64,000 bases of DNA, from assembly GCF_048544455.1 (NCBI RefSeq), contig NC_133536.1, positions 24,368,152-24,432,151 of the forward strand, given 5' to 3'. Both the position numbers and the translations under genes were made by a program. The notes beneath the pieces were generated by a model. That model worked only from the letters and a program-made list of their open reading frames with translations, was not told where the DNA came from and made no database searches. This DNA comes from Silene latifolia (Eukaryota; Streptophyta; Magnoliopsida; Caryophyllales; Caryophyllaceae). Below are positions 44,278 to 55,363 of the stretch, in pieces (positions within the stretch are counted from its first letter, which is position 1; every line of letters starts with the position of its first letter).

Positions 44278-46646
44278 TGTAGATACCTCATTTATGCACC
44301 TCCCGCAAACCACCCGGTGATGATTGGGCCGCATGTTAGGTACACTGAGCGATTTGTGACAGTTCGTAAGTTTATCGTCAAGTAATCGCTCAAACACTTG
44401 TGTCTACCTCATAGTCATCATCTACGCGCTGATACGGTCGTTTTGACAGTAATTAGAGTACATTTGGAATCCGGGTCAAAAACCGTCTTTATTTTCTAAT
44501 AACCATTTAACATGCCGAGTCAGAATGTTCTGGAATGTTCCGGATATTTCTATTCCATATTTTCCAATCTTTTAATCTTTGGTAAAATATATCCCGAAAT
44601 TATCATATAAAATATTAAGGATATAAGATTAATCCGCTATTCCATAATAGAAACACGGAAATCTTTCTTCCACAGGAGGAAACCACTGAGGAAAAGACGC
44701 AGCAGGTGTTGCGCCTCTTTCAAGAGATGCATTGCTTGCTGTGCCTCTTCCTCAGTCCTTTTCTGCGTATTTATCGTATATTTTCGAGATTCACTTCCAA
44801 AGTTTCTCCGAAAATCCTAATTTCCGTCGTGTGATTAGTATAAATAGAGACCTTCGGTCTCACAATCTCACGTGAGTGTCCGCCCTTCTCTTCTCCCTTT
44901 GCATTCTAGACCACGTTCTTACTTTTTGGCGTCTACGTGCTTGAACTTTCGACCACGTAAGCTCGGATCCTTCTGAGTACCAGTCTCGTTTTGCATGACC
45001 GACCAATTTGACCAACTCCACGATCAATCAACTTAATCAATCTGTTTAATTCCTCTAAGAGGGCACTTTCGTCGTACATTCGAGTCGAGCATCACTAAAC
45101 GTTAACTTAGTCAATCTCGTTTCGTCAAACATGTAAGTCTGAGGGTGTAAATCCTTCTATTTTATTATTGTTCTTTATTTTTGTAATCATTATTGTAAGA
45201 TTTATGTCGAAAATACGCTTAAAACCGATTTGTAAAACCTTATTTTAAACCCTTTTTACGGATTATCAAGAGGCAAACGTCGAGAAAGGACGCAGCAACT
45301 GCTGCGCCTCTTCGAAGGGACGCGGCACCTGTTATGCCTCTTCCTGAGGCTGCCGCAGTTCCTGCTTCCTTTCTTCTTCCTTCGTCTTTTGTTCGTCTGT
45401 ACGTTTTATTTTGCTTTTATTGTTCATGTTTCTTTCAACACAATAATTCTAATATTATAATTTTAACCTGTAATTCATTAATAACTTATCATCATTAACA
45501 TCCGACTTAAATCTCTTATTATCCATATTTGCGGGTTTTCGTCATTTAAATCAATTCGGGTTTTTGGAGGTTCGATTCATTAATATTGAGTCTCTGGAAT
45601 TCATCATTGATATATTTGCATCTTTTGTTTATCATCATTAATTCGTCTTTAATAACCTGTTTAGTAATTACTTCGATTAGTTAGTTTAATTTGTACCGTT
45701 AATTCTCATAATTAATCTTTTAATATTGGAATTAATTCATCCTAATTAGTTTTTATCCATGTTTTATCGTTTTTGTGACCTCAATCACATTTATATAATC
45801 TGTTAAACCACTTCTATCCGAGTCAAATAATATAATCAAGCATTAATATCACCAATGAATATTAACGATTCTCAATTCCGGCTTCACAGCCAGAACCGAG
45901 CTCAGGAACAAACGCAGCGTCTTCTGCGCCTGTTCCTGGTTGAGTTCTGTCTCTGAACTCCCGTTTCTGCCTTGACCTAGTTTATTAGTTTACGTATTTA
46001 ATTTACTATTAATCGTATTATCATCTAATTTCTGTTTGTTTATTTATTTATTCTTTCTTTTCTAAAATTATCCGTTTTAGATGTATTTTCGACATAAATC
46101 AGTTAATCCAATGTAATTATTGTTGTTTTCTTTATTGCATTTTTATTGTATTTCTTATATCGTATTGCTTGTATGCTCTCACATGTAATCGATCTTAAAT
46201 TCCTACTTCGACTCAATTGCATGTTAAATTACGTGATAACTGACTTAGTATTAATTCTCACATGCTAGGATTAATCTATTGAATGTTGCATTGCATGCAT
46301 ATAAATCGACAACATATCGAGTATAGACAATTTCCCTAATCATTAGTAGAGGCCGCTATCGAGGCGGGTGGGATTAGGTGTTCGATCAAAAGAGCTTCCT
46401 AATACGTACCCTCACCCCTTACTCCAGATCTCTGTGAACACCCGTGTTCATTGGCATCCACGAGAGTCATTCTAGACATAGAATGCTAAGGGTAACGAGT
46501 GCTTATTGTTCATGTCACTACTTTGTGTCTTGACATGTCATGAGGTATTCGAACGGTTTCCAATTTTCCACAATAAATTGGTGGCGACTCCACAAATGCA
46601 CAAGAAAAGCTTGCTCGCTTTTCGCCCTCGTGGGCCCGCGTCCACA
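44278..46646 (+). repeat. 5' LTR of the pol-bearing Tat/Ogre-type element
   Basis: It begins TGTAGATACCTC and ends GCGTCCACA. It is related along its length to the LTRs at 29525 and 38155 in the opposite orientation. Hairpin-forming GCAGCAGG/CTGCGCC pairs lie at about 44695-44752, 45285-45345 and 45905-45935. Confidence 0.92.
44839..44847 (+). promoter_or_regulatory. Putative TATA box of the pol-bearing element
   Basis: TATAAATAG in the context GATTAGTATAAATAG, shared with both LTRs of the non-autonomous element. Hairpin pairs lie 85-150 bp upstream. Confidence 0.72.
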
Positions 46647-46649
46647 GTT

Positions 46650-46667
46650 TGGCGACTCCGCTGGGGA
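46650..46667 (+). other. Primer-binding site, tRNA-Arg type
   Basis: TGGCGACTCCGCTGGGGA lies three bases after the LTR. It differs from the site of the non-autonomous element by one base. Confidence 0.9.
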
Positions 46668-47442
46668 TCATACACCTACGTGTTGCCAAGGGTGAAACTT
46701 GAACAAGGTTAGGGGATAGTTTATACGAGACAGTTGTCGATTTTCATAAGTCGGTCTTCCTAGACCGTTTTATTCGGCCTTCCTAGGCCCAACCCAACCC
46801 ATTCGACCAATCGTCCCGTCTAGACGGTCCAAATTCTTATTTGGGCCTAAGGATGGATAGCGATTGACGTCATCCATACCATGGTACTTACTCTTGTTTG
46901 TATCAAGTACTTTCACTACTCGAGGAAATGGACTAGGAATCGGCCTTACTCTTGTTTGGTACGAGCCTCTCCACAGACCCCGGGTTTGATTGTTCGGTAT
47001 GGCAACCCACCCTTTAAGCCAAAACCCTTTTAAATGCACTCAGCATCCCGTTATAATGCCTGTATAAATGCTTGTACCATATGTGATCACCGTTTCTAAA
47101 CAAAACCATGACGATTTTTGTAAAAATCAAAATTTATTTCAAAATGTAAAAATTTCGAACATAAACCCAATATAAGCGCAAAACCAATCAAAACCCTGTC
47201 CAATTGTCGAGTCAAAATTCGGGCCTCAAAGCACATTTCAAAACCTCACTTCGAGTCCACTCCTACAACTACACTACAGTTGACTAGGACCAACATTTTC
47301 AAACTTTGTCATTTCTTCAAAAACTCACTTAACACGAGTGGCACACTCCCACTCTACAAGTCAAAACATTTTTTCCAAGTAAGTGTGCTAGAATGGTCGA
47401 TCGTGTTTTGATTCGTCGTCGATCTATTGTTCAGTTTCCAAG
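46668..47442 (+). other. Leader of the pol-bearing element
   Basis: Untranslated. The first 370 bp are related to the leader of the gag-only element. No gene is seen. Confidence 0.75.
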
Positions 47443-49593
47443 ATGCCTGATACAAGCGACGTGAGAAACAACCAACCCCTGAATGGTAATGATCAAATCC
47501 TAGCCGCGCTAGCTCGTCTCCAAGTCACTCAAGACCAAGTGTATGATCGCCTCGACACAATCGAGGGCCGAATATATACTGCGGAAACAAGGTTGCCTCC
47601 TCGAGAAAGTGAAGTGTCTGATGAATTTGTGAATAACTTTGGGAATCAAAATCCTCCTATGGGAGAACATGAGGTTAACCCTCCCGTAGGTATGACTGCA
47701 GCTGAGAAACGATTCCAATACTTAGAGGAACAATTGATGTATCTTAAAGGGGGTGATATCTATAGGGAAAATAATCGCAAATATGAGGCCGTGAGCTCCA
47801 AATTGCCAACCAACTTCAACATGACGGATATCCCTAAATTCAAGGGGCACGAAAATCCTTTGAACCATATCCGTGCTTTCAAGGATTACATGTCTATCAA
47901 AGGCATTAAACCCGAGATGTTCTTAAGGATATTTCCTTCATCTCTTGACACTATCCCAAGATAATGGTTCTATTCTCTGGAGCACAAGAAGATTGCTACC
48001 TGAGACGACGCCGCAATTGAGTTCGCTAAGCAATATGCGGATAATGCTGAAATCCAAGTCAACATGTGCACTTTAGAGGTTCTTACCCAAAATGACAAAG
48101 AAGGTTTCACCGACTTCCTAAGTAGGTGGAGGAAGACTAATACCCAACTTGTTGAACGTCTAGATGAAGCTACCCTCGTGGAGAAATTCGTGGACAATTT
48201 AAAGCCCATCTGTGCGAGTCATTTGAGGTACCAAAACATTAAGACCTTCAAAGACTTAACTGTACTAGGAACAAGGATTGAGGATGACATCCATAAAGGG
48301 CTCTTGTCCAAAACGGTAGGTCGTGGATATCAAGGCTCAACAAGTCGTTCTTACGGCTCTAGCAAGACTGATGAAGTTAACCTTCTCGAGCCATCTAAGA
48401 AGAATACCCCACCAAGAAAATTCACTAATATTGGGGACACATACTCTAATGCTCTAAAGAGACTGATGAAACAGGGTAAGCTTCAACCCAAAGGCCCTAC
48501 GCCCGAACCAGAAAAGAAATCTAAGTTCTGGGATGAGAATTCGTATTGCGAATATCAAAGAGGCAAGGGACATGATACAGAAAAATGCTACAAGCTAAAG
48601 AATGTGCTTCAAGACATGATTGAAGACGGTCGCCTACCAATACCGCCCGGAGGCAAGCCCAACAACACTCAGAATCCTCTTGGAATTCTGGTGATTACAA
48701 GTGAAGAATCTACCTTATATTGTTCACACCTCATTTCTCCAGTCGAAAATGAGATCTATGCAATAGAAGAAGAAAGGAACTACTCTACCATTTCCCCTAC
48801 CATCACCGATTTCATCGCATGGGCAAAGAGTGTGAATAGGCAAGTCTCAGAACTAGAGAGCGCAGTGACAACCCTACATAATCCCAATGCAACACCCAAA
48901 GAACGTGTGCCACTAATTTTCCCTCAAAATGCTACAATGCAAGAAGTAGTAGCCGTGGTTGATGAACTAATCGACCAAATTATCCAATTGGAGGCCGAGA
49001 TCATGAGGATGAGAGAACTTGCTACTATCAATGGAGTGTGGGCCGACGATGATGAAGATGAGTATCTCACTGAACACTACCTAGTCAAAGTCAGTGAGGA
49101 AATAGTCCAAAATAGTGAGGATCAAGATGTAGACCGCCTTACTCGTTCGGGACGTCCATACCAAAAGACTTCTCAAAATGGTCCCATAGCGAATGGTCCA
49201 ACCAACGCTGTCACACCAAATGATAACGAAGATACCTCTACTGACCATTTGCTAAAACAACTACAGAAGACAAAGGCTGATCTTTCAGTCTGGCAACTAG
49301 TTGAAAGCTCATTCCTACATCGCCAAGCTTTACTGCAAGCCTTGGCCCAACTAAATGTGGCACATAATTCCACACCCGATGACGTAGTCAACTTGGTCTT
49401 CCAAGAATCAGCAAAGCTAAGTAGCCCTATTACTTTCTCGGATGAAGACTTGTCACCCTTTGGTGCTCATCACAACTTGGCTCTTCACATCACTGTTATT
49501 TGCTTGAAGAAGAATGTGCCAATGACTTTGGTAGATGATGGCTCGGCAGTTAACGTTATACCTTTGAAAACGGCATACAAACTGGGCATGAAA
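47443..49593 (+). pseudogene. gag of the pol-bearing Tat/Ogre-type element
   Basis: The ATG at 47443 begins a protein with an N-terminal helical part (ILAALARLQVTQDQVYDRL) and a Tat-type capsid core (TDIPKFKGHENPLNHIRAFKDYM, then EGFTDFLSRWR and VEKFVDNLKP). In-frame stops at 47962 (TAA) and 48001 (TGA) break the core; the frame then runs on to a TAG at 49594. Near 48545-48590 is a single knuckle, CEYQRGKGHDTEKC, in which the second ligand His of the C-X2-H-X4-H-X4-C pattern is Gln. The C-terminal half is acidic and leads toward the protease. Confidence 0.85.
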
Positions 49594-50511
49594 TAGTCGG
49601 ATTGGACCCCTACCAACCAATGTGTTCGCGCATATGATAGTACACGATGAAAAGTGATAGGACTTGTTAACCTGACCATAGCCATAGGGCCGATAGAACG
49701 AAAAGTCAACTTCCAAATAGTAGACATTGAAGCATCCTTCAACATACTTCTGGGAAGACCTTGGATTCACGCTTCCAAAGCGGTGACATCCACCCTCCAC
49801 CAAAAGATCAAGATCCCACTAGATGGTAAAGTGGTGACAATCACTTCATCACCCATCAAAGCGGTAATACAAAAGAGATCAAGTAACCAAGTACTCGCGG
49901 ATCCAATACATGAACTTGGAGGCTTTCATAGCATAAGCGTCATAGAAAGCGAGTTGGCACCCTTGTACTTCAATCCTTACTCCAATTTAGTGGTCAACCA
50001 CATACTCAAATCTCAGGGATACTTCTCGGAAATGCCATTGAATCCTATCCGAAGAAACACCTTTGCACCCTACAAAGAAGGCAATTCACAAAGGATACCA
50101 CTTGGATTAGGGTACAAACCCACTAAAGAGGAAGCTCTCGAGATGCTCACCCAAGTTCAAAACTGTAAGAACGTGGGAATCGAAATGCAACCCTATCTCC
50201 CTACCCTAAATGGATACTTCGTTAGGGAAGGAAGTCAAGAACTCTTTCATGGATTTCCCGAACCTTGGCACTATCTCGAAAGGAAGTTAGCCGGAATCGA
50301 GATCTTTCACGATTACTACTTCATTCCTCCAGAAACGGTTCCTACCGTCAAAACTAATCAAGCACCTTGTTTAGACGAACAAGCTGTTAGCCTACTATTT
50401 GGGGAAGATCGATTTATTAGAGCAGCGCAGGATGAGATCATTACCATGATACTTCAAGAAGATCATTTCAACCCTACCGCATTGATCACAGAAACCAACT
50501 CAAATCAGTAG
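49470..50511 (+). pseudogene. Aspartic protease region of the pol-bearing element
   Basis: The active-site-like VDDGSAVNVIPL lies near 49530, followed after stops at 49594 and 49651 by a flap and an ILLGRPWIH motif near 49750. This is the Tat protease layout. The stretch to 50511 is a linker typical of Tat elements. Stops at 50509, about 50539 and about 50578 then interrupt the link to RT. Confidence 0.78.
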
Positions 50512-50586
50512 AAAGGATGGAGAAAGTCGATCAAGTAGACGAACAATCAAGGAAGACTCTTCAAGCTCACCACTGGAGAATGAGAG

Positions 50587-52400
50587 ATGTGCAAAGGAGA
50601 ACCAGAAGACGATGAATTCGAGTCAGAGTCAGAGTCGGAGTCAAAGTCGGAGTCTACAGAAGTCCCTAGAGAGTCTCCTCCTGCCGTCACTCTCATTCCC
50701 CTTATTTCTCCTAGCTTAGCATCAAATAGCAACAGTAGTTTAGGAAATGTCCCAACGGCTGTCCCCTTACCGCCACTGACTACAGAAAAGATGGCTTTTT
50801 TGTTTCAACTTTTCTCAAATTTTAATATGAATAAATCAGGTTTTGCTTACTCTTTGTGTTATTCTGAATGCAATTCTGTTTACGATGATAATGAGGATAA
50901 CCCAGACCCAGACTCAATCGAAATACCTCCCTACATAGCCAAAGAAATACTACAAGAGGGGGAAGGGGGACCAGTGATAGAAGATACTGAACCCATCAAC
51001 GTAGGAACCGAACTAGAACCCCAATAACTTAGGATAGGGGCGACCTTGAGCTCTACCGAAAGGGCCAATTTCATAGACCTCCTACACGAGTTCAAAGACG
51101 TTTTTGCTTGGTCCTACAAAAACATGCCAGGGATCGACAAGGACATTGCTGAACATAGAATCCCGATTAAACCAGGTTTCAAACTCGTAAAACAGAAGCT
51201 TCGACGAATGAGGACAGAATGGGCTCTTAAGATCAAAGAAGAAGTCGACAAACAATTCAAAGCCGGGTTCGTCAAAGTTTTCGAGTACTCAGACTGGGTA
51301 GCTAACACAGTACCCGTACCAAAAAAGGATGGGAAAATCCGGGTTTGTGTGGGATTTCAGAGACCTAAACAAAGCAAGTCCCAAGGATGACTTTCCTCTA
51401 CCACATATCGACATATTGGTGGATAACACAACAGATCACGTGCTATTGTCCTTCATGGATGGATACGCATGATATAACCAGATCAAGATGGTCATAGAAG
51501 ATATGCATAAGACCGCCTTCGTCACTCAATGGGGCACCTATTGCTACACGGTTATGCCATTTGGGTTAATCAATGCCTGAGCTACATATCAACGCACCGC
51601 AACTACGCTCTTACACGACATGATGCATAAAGAAGTTGAGGCACACGTAGATGATATGATTTTCAAGTCCAAGAATAGATAGGGGCACATTACGAACCTT
51701 CGCAAATTCTTCTCCAGATTACAAAAGTACAACATGAGACTCAACCCTCAGAAATGCGCATTCGGGGTAACATCCGGTAAACTTCTGGGATACGTTGTTA
51801 GCCAACGAGCAATAGAAATAGACCCTTCCAAGACCAATGCTCTAATCGAATTGCCGAAAACTCAAACAGAGAAAGAAGTTAGAGGATTCCTAGGTAAGGT
51901 GCAATACATAAGTCGATTCATGTGGGATGATGACTGTCAGAAGGCATCCGACTGAATCAAGGAGATACTAGCCAAGCCACCAGTGCTCATACCACCTCAA
52001 CGAGATCAACCTCTTGGTTTATATCTCACGGTAACTGAAACAGCCATGGGCGCCATGCTATGTCAAATCGTAGGAAAAGAAGAAAGAGCTATCTACTACC
52101 TTAGTAAGAAGTTCTTGGAGTACGAGTGAAAATACACACCACTCGAGAAGACATGCCTCGCTCTTGTGTGGGCAACGAAGAAGCTACGCCATTACATGCT
52201 TAGCTACTCCATCAAAGTATACTCCAAAATGGATCCTGTCAAATATCTCTTCGAGAAACCTGTTCTCAATGGACGCCTAGCAAGATGGACCTTGATGCTC
52301 TCAGAGTTTGATCTCAAGTATGTACCTCTGAAATTTATAAAAGGGTGCGCCGTTGCCGAGTTCTTCGCAGAAAATCCCATCAATGATGCACAAACAATGG
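50587..52400 (+). pseudogene. Linker, reverse transcriptase and first RNase H (pol-bearing Tat/Ogre-type element)
   Basis: A Glu/Ser-rich linker with ESESESESKSES precedes a TAA at 51025. RT then begins with FKDVFAWSYKNMPGID and IPIKPGFK, continues after a frameshift near 51345 with VMPFGLINA and the catalytic strand HVDDM (Tyr of YVDD changed to His). Further stops lie near 51470, 51579, 51679 and 51953. RNase H follows (LGLYLTVTETAMGAML, then YYLSKKFLEYE and a stop near 52127, LVWATKKLRHYML). Nothing here could be translated intact. Confidence 0.85.
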
Positions 52401-52429
52401 ACAACTGGTCATTTCCGGATGAAGATATA

Positions 52430-52860
52430 CTCCAAACCGATGTAGACTCCTGGGACCTTTATTTTGATTGGGCATTGAACTTGATAGGATTTCGAATAGG
52501 AGTGTTGCTCATTTCTCCTGAAGGCGAGCATACACCAATATCTGTCAAACTCGACTTCGAGGTGACAAATAACGCGGCAGAATATGAAGCTTGTCTCATC
52601 GGATTACAAGCAGCAGTAGGTTTAGGCATCAAGAATCTTCGCGTACATGGAGATTCATCTTTGATCATCAACCAAATTACGAGATCTTGGAAAATTCGAA
52701 GTGAAAGCCTAGCACCTTATCAAGCCAGAATAGACCAAGTAGCCCAATTCTTCGATCAAGTAACATACCTACATCTACCTCGAGAGGAAAATCAATTTGC
52801 AGATGCTCTTGCAAAACTTGCATCTTTGATTAATATACCGGATAATATGGTAGAAATGCC
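52430..52860 (+). pseudogene. Second (archaeal-type) RNase H, Tat/Ogre hallmark
   Basis: Within one open frame the four acidic positions are visible: DLYFD, NNAAEYEACLIGL, VHGDSSLIINQ and QFADALAKLASL. Tat and Ogre elements carry this additional RNase H between the ordinary one and integrase, which is the basis for the lineage call. The residue after the first Asp is Trp where Gly is usual. Confidence 0.85.
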
Positions 52861-52879
52861 TTTATGCATCAAACGATGG

Positions 52880-55275
52880 TCAGAACCGGCTTACGTGCAC
52901 CAAATCACAGATGAAGAAGAAATTACAGAGGAACCTTGGTTCCAAGAAATCTTGAACTTCAAACTCAATGGTACCTATCCACCGGATATAGACAAGAGGG
53001 GACAACGCGCTATACGCTTACTAGCTTCCCAATACGTCCTCATGCAAGGAGAGTTATACAAAAGAACACCTTTTGGTGTGATCCTACGTTGCCTTGATCA
53101 TTCACAGGCACAGAAAGTGATGGAAGAAGTCCATGATGGAGAATGTGGCCCTCACAAGAGTGGACCAATGATGGCAAAGAAAATCACGCGTTTAGGATAC
53201 TATTGGACCACAATGGAATCCGATTGCATCAAATATGTCAGACATTGCCACAACTGCCAAATCTTCGGGAATGTGCAACACGTCCCTCATTCATTACTCT
53301 TTACAATGACATCTCCTTGGCCATTTTATGCTTGGGGAATTGACATCATCGGAAAGATCACGCCAGCCGGAACAGGAGGTCAGTGTTTCATTCTAGTGGC
53401 AATCGATTATTTCACCAAATGGGTATAAGCGGCTTCCTACACTAGTCTCAGAGTCAAGAACGTGGCAAAGTTCATACAAACCAACATCATCTGTCGATAC
53501 GGTTGCCCACATGAGATCATTAGTGACAATGGGCCACATTTCCAGGCTGAGACTGAGCAATTGCTAGCCAAGTACAAAATCAAGCATCACCACTCCTCGC
53601 CATATAGACCACAAACTAATGGCGCGGTAGAGGCGGCAAACAAGAACGTTGTCAGAATCCTCAAGAAAATGATTGACAACTATCGAGATTGGCCAAGCAA
53701 GATACCATTTGCCTTATGGGGATATCGTGCATCTGTTAGGACGCCCACTGGGGCCACCCCTTTCTATTTGACCTACGTCATGGAAGTCGTGCAACCAGTC
53801 GAGCTCGAAATACCATCCTTGCGTATTTTACTCGAAAGTCAAATCCCGGAAGCCGATTAGAAGAGGGATAGGCTAGGTTGCACGGACACGGCTAGAATTG
53901 GGCGTTCCCGTGTCGGACACGGACACGGCTCCAAACGTGTCTGACGCATCAAAAACCGTGTCGGCGGTTTTATTTTAATTCGCGGCGTGTCGGACACGAT
54001 CCAAAACAAGCGGACACGGCTCGTATTTGGTGGACACGGCATTTATGCCTTTACAAAACAACAAAACCCAATTTTCTGTCTCTCCAGTTTTGTTGACCAG
54101 AACGCCGACCACTTGGCCCTGCCCGCCGCGACACCACCAGGCCGCCACCGTCCAAAAACCTGCGACACCAAAGTCGCCACCACCACCATCTAACCGTACC
54201 CCGTCTTTTCACCTTTCACTGCTTCTCTCCGCTCCCTTAATCATTGTCTCGGTTGAGCATCACCTGTTTCGTCGTTCCCTGCCGCCGTCGTTCTCGCCCT
54301 CTCTCTGCTGGTCGCCGGACCTCCGTCGTGCACCAGCCTCGTGTGGTTTCCAGGAAACCAATCTCTAAATTTGTTTGGGTGTTTTAATATTAATTTAGGG
54401 AAAATGAGTAATGTTAGCTTTGAGTCTTTGAGTATGTGATGTAAGGATTTTCTTTTTAAATAATTAACAGATTGAAATGGGTAGAAGATGAATTGGGCAA
54501 AGTGTAAATGTTGTTTGATGTGCTGGATGTTGTAGAGGTCTTGAGAAATACAACCACTTTCATTTAAATCATCTTAGCCATTAATTATTTTATAGTGCAC
54601 GACAACCATCTAACAATGGGACCATGCAATACTAAAGTGGTACTATTAATTAGACACATTCGAGATTTATTAGATGTGGGTTTGGTAATAAGAACTCATT
54701 TTTTAATCTCTTTTGCATTATAATAAGGGACGTGAGAATTGAGACGGTATTTAATCTCGTTTTTTAATCTCTTTTTAATCCCTTTAAATGACCAAAGTTT
54801 AAATGTTGGTTGTAATGAGCTTTAAATTCCCTTTAATTTAATATGTATATTGGTTTTTTTTTGCCGTGTCCCGTGTCCTAAAAAAATCGGAGTGCCATGT
54901 CCCGTGTCCGTGTCGTGTCCGTGTCCGTGTCCGTGTCCATTTTCGTGCAACCTAGGGGATAGGTATGAAGAACTCATCCTCCTGGATGAACGTAGATTGC
55001 TCGCATTACATAGTGTGCATACATATCAGACACGTATCAAACGAGCCTTCAACAAAAGGGTTAAGCCAAGGAACATCAAAGAAGGAGACTTGGTCCTCAA
55101 ATCAATTAAAGCTATTTTACCCGTCGATCCACGAGGGAAATTCAAACCCAACTGGGCCGGACCATTTCTAGTCAAGTCCATACTTCCAGGGGGTGTGGTT
55201 AGGATCACAGACTTAGATGGGAATGAATTTGCCAACCCGACAAACCTCGACCAATTGAAACGTTACTATGCCTAG
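52880..55275 (+). pseudogene. Integrase of the pol-bearing element, split by a MITE
   Basis: The zinc module is H..H..C..C near 53130-53260 (HDGECGPHKSG and RHCHNCQIF). The core has GIDIIGKI (first Asp), a TAA near 53426, IISDNGPHF (second Asp) and NGAVEAANKN (Glu). At 53873-54955 a MITE intervenes. The C-terminal part resumes at 54964 with YEELILLDERR, a TYQTRIKRAFNKRVKPR segment and a beta-rich GPFLVKSILPGG fold, ending with TAG at 55273. Confidence 0.88.
53873..54955. mobile_element. hAT-like non-autonomous element with 8-bp target duplication
   Basis: The ends are CTAGGTTGCACG and its exact complement CGTGCAACCTAG. The target GGGATAGG is present at 53865-53872 and 54956-54963. Subterminal CGGACACGG (left) and CCGTGTCCGTGTCC (right) repeats extend the inverted ends. 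An 8-bp target duplication points to hAT. Interior sequence has no transposase; 54027-54370 is CT- and GC-rich and might be captured host exon sequence. Confidence 0.88.
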
Positions 55276-55363
55276 AAAAGGAACAAAACGCGCCTCGCGT
55301 AACCCCACGTGTCGTTCCTGTGGCACGAAATAAACGGCCCCTGGCCAAGGTAAATAAAGCTAA
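55276..55363 (+). other. 3' untranslated piece of the pol-bearing element
   Basis: Short tail after the integrase stop, cut off by the LARD insertion. The last five bases GCTAA are the candidate LARD target duplication. Confidence 0.7.

Larger units (their letters stand above)
44278..55363 (+). mobile_element. Tat/Ogre-type Ty3 element with gag-pol, itself interrupted
   Basis: A 2369-bp 5' LTR, tRNA-Arg-type primer site, leader, gag, protease, RT, RNase H, a second RNase H and integrase are present in order. The extra RNase H before integrase is diagnostic for the Tat/Ogre branch. A hAT-like MITE sits in the integrase and a LARD begins at 55364, so the 3' LTR should lie beyond the window. 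Many in-frame stops show this copy is dead. The base group before it, GAAAG (44273-44277), is the candidate target duplication. Confidence 0.93.
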
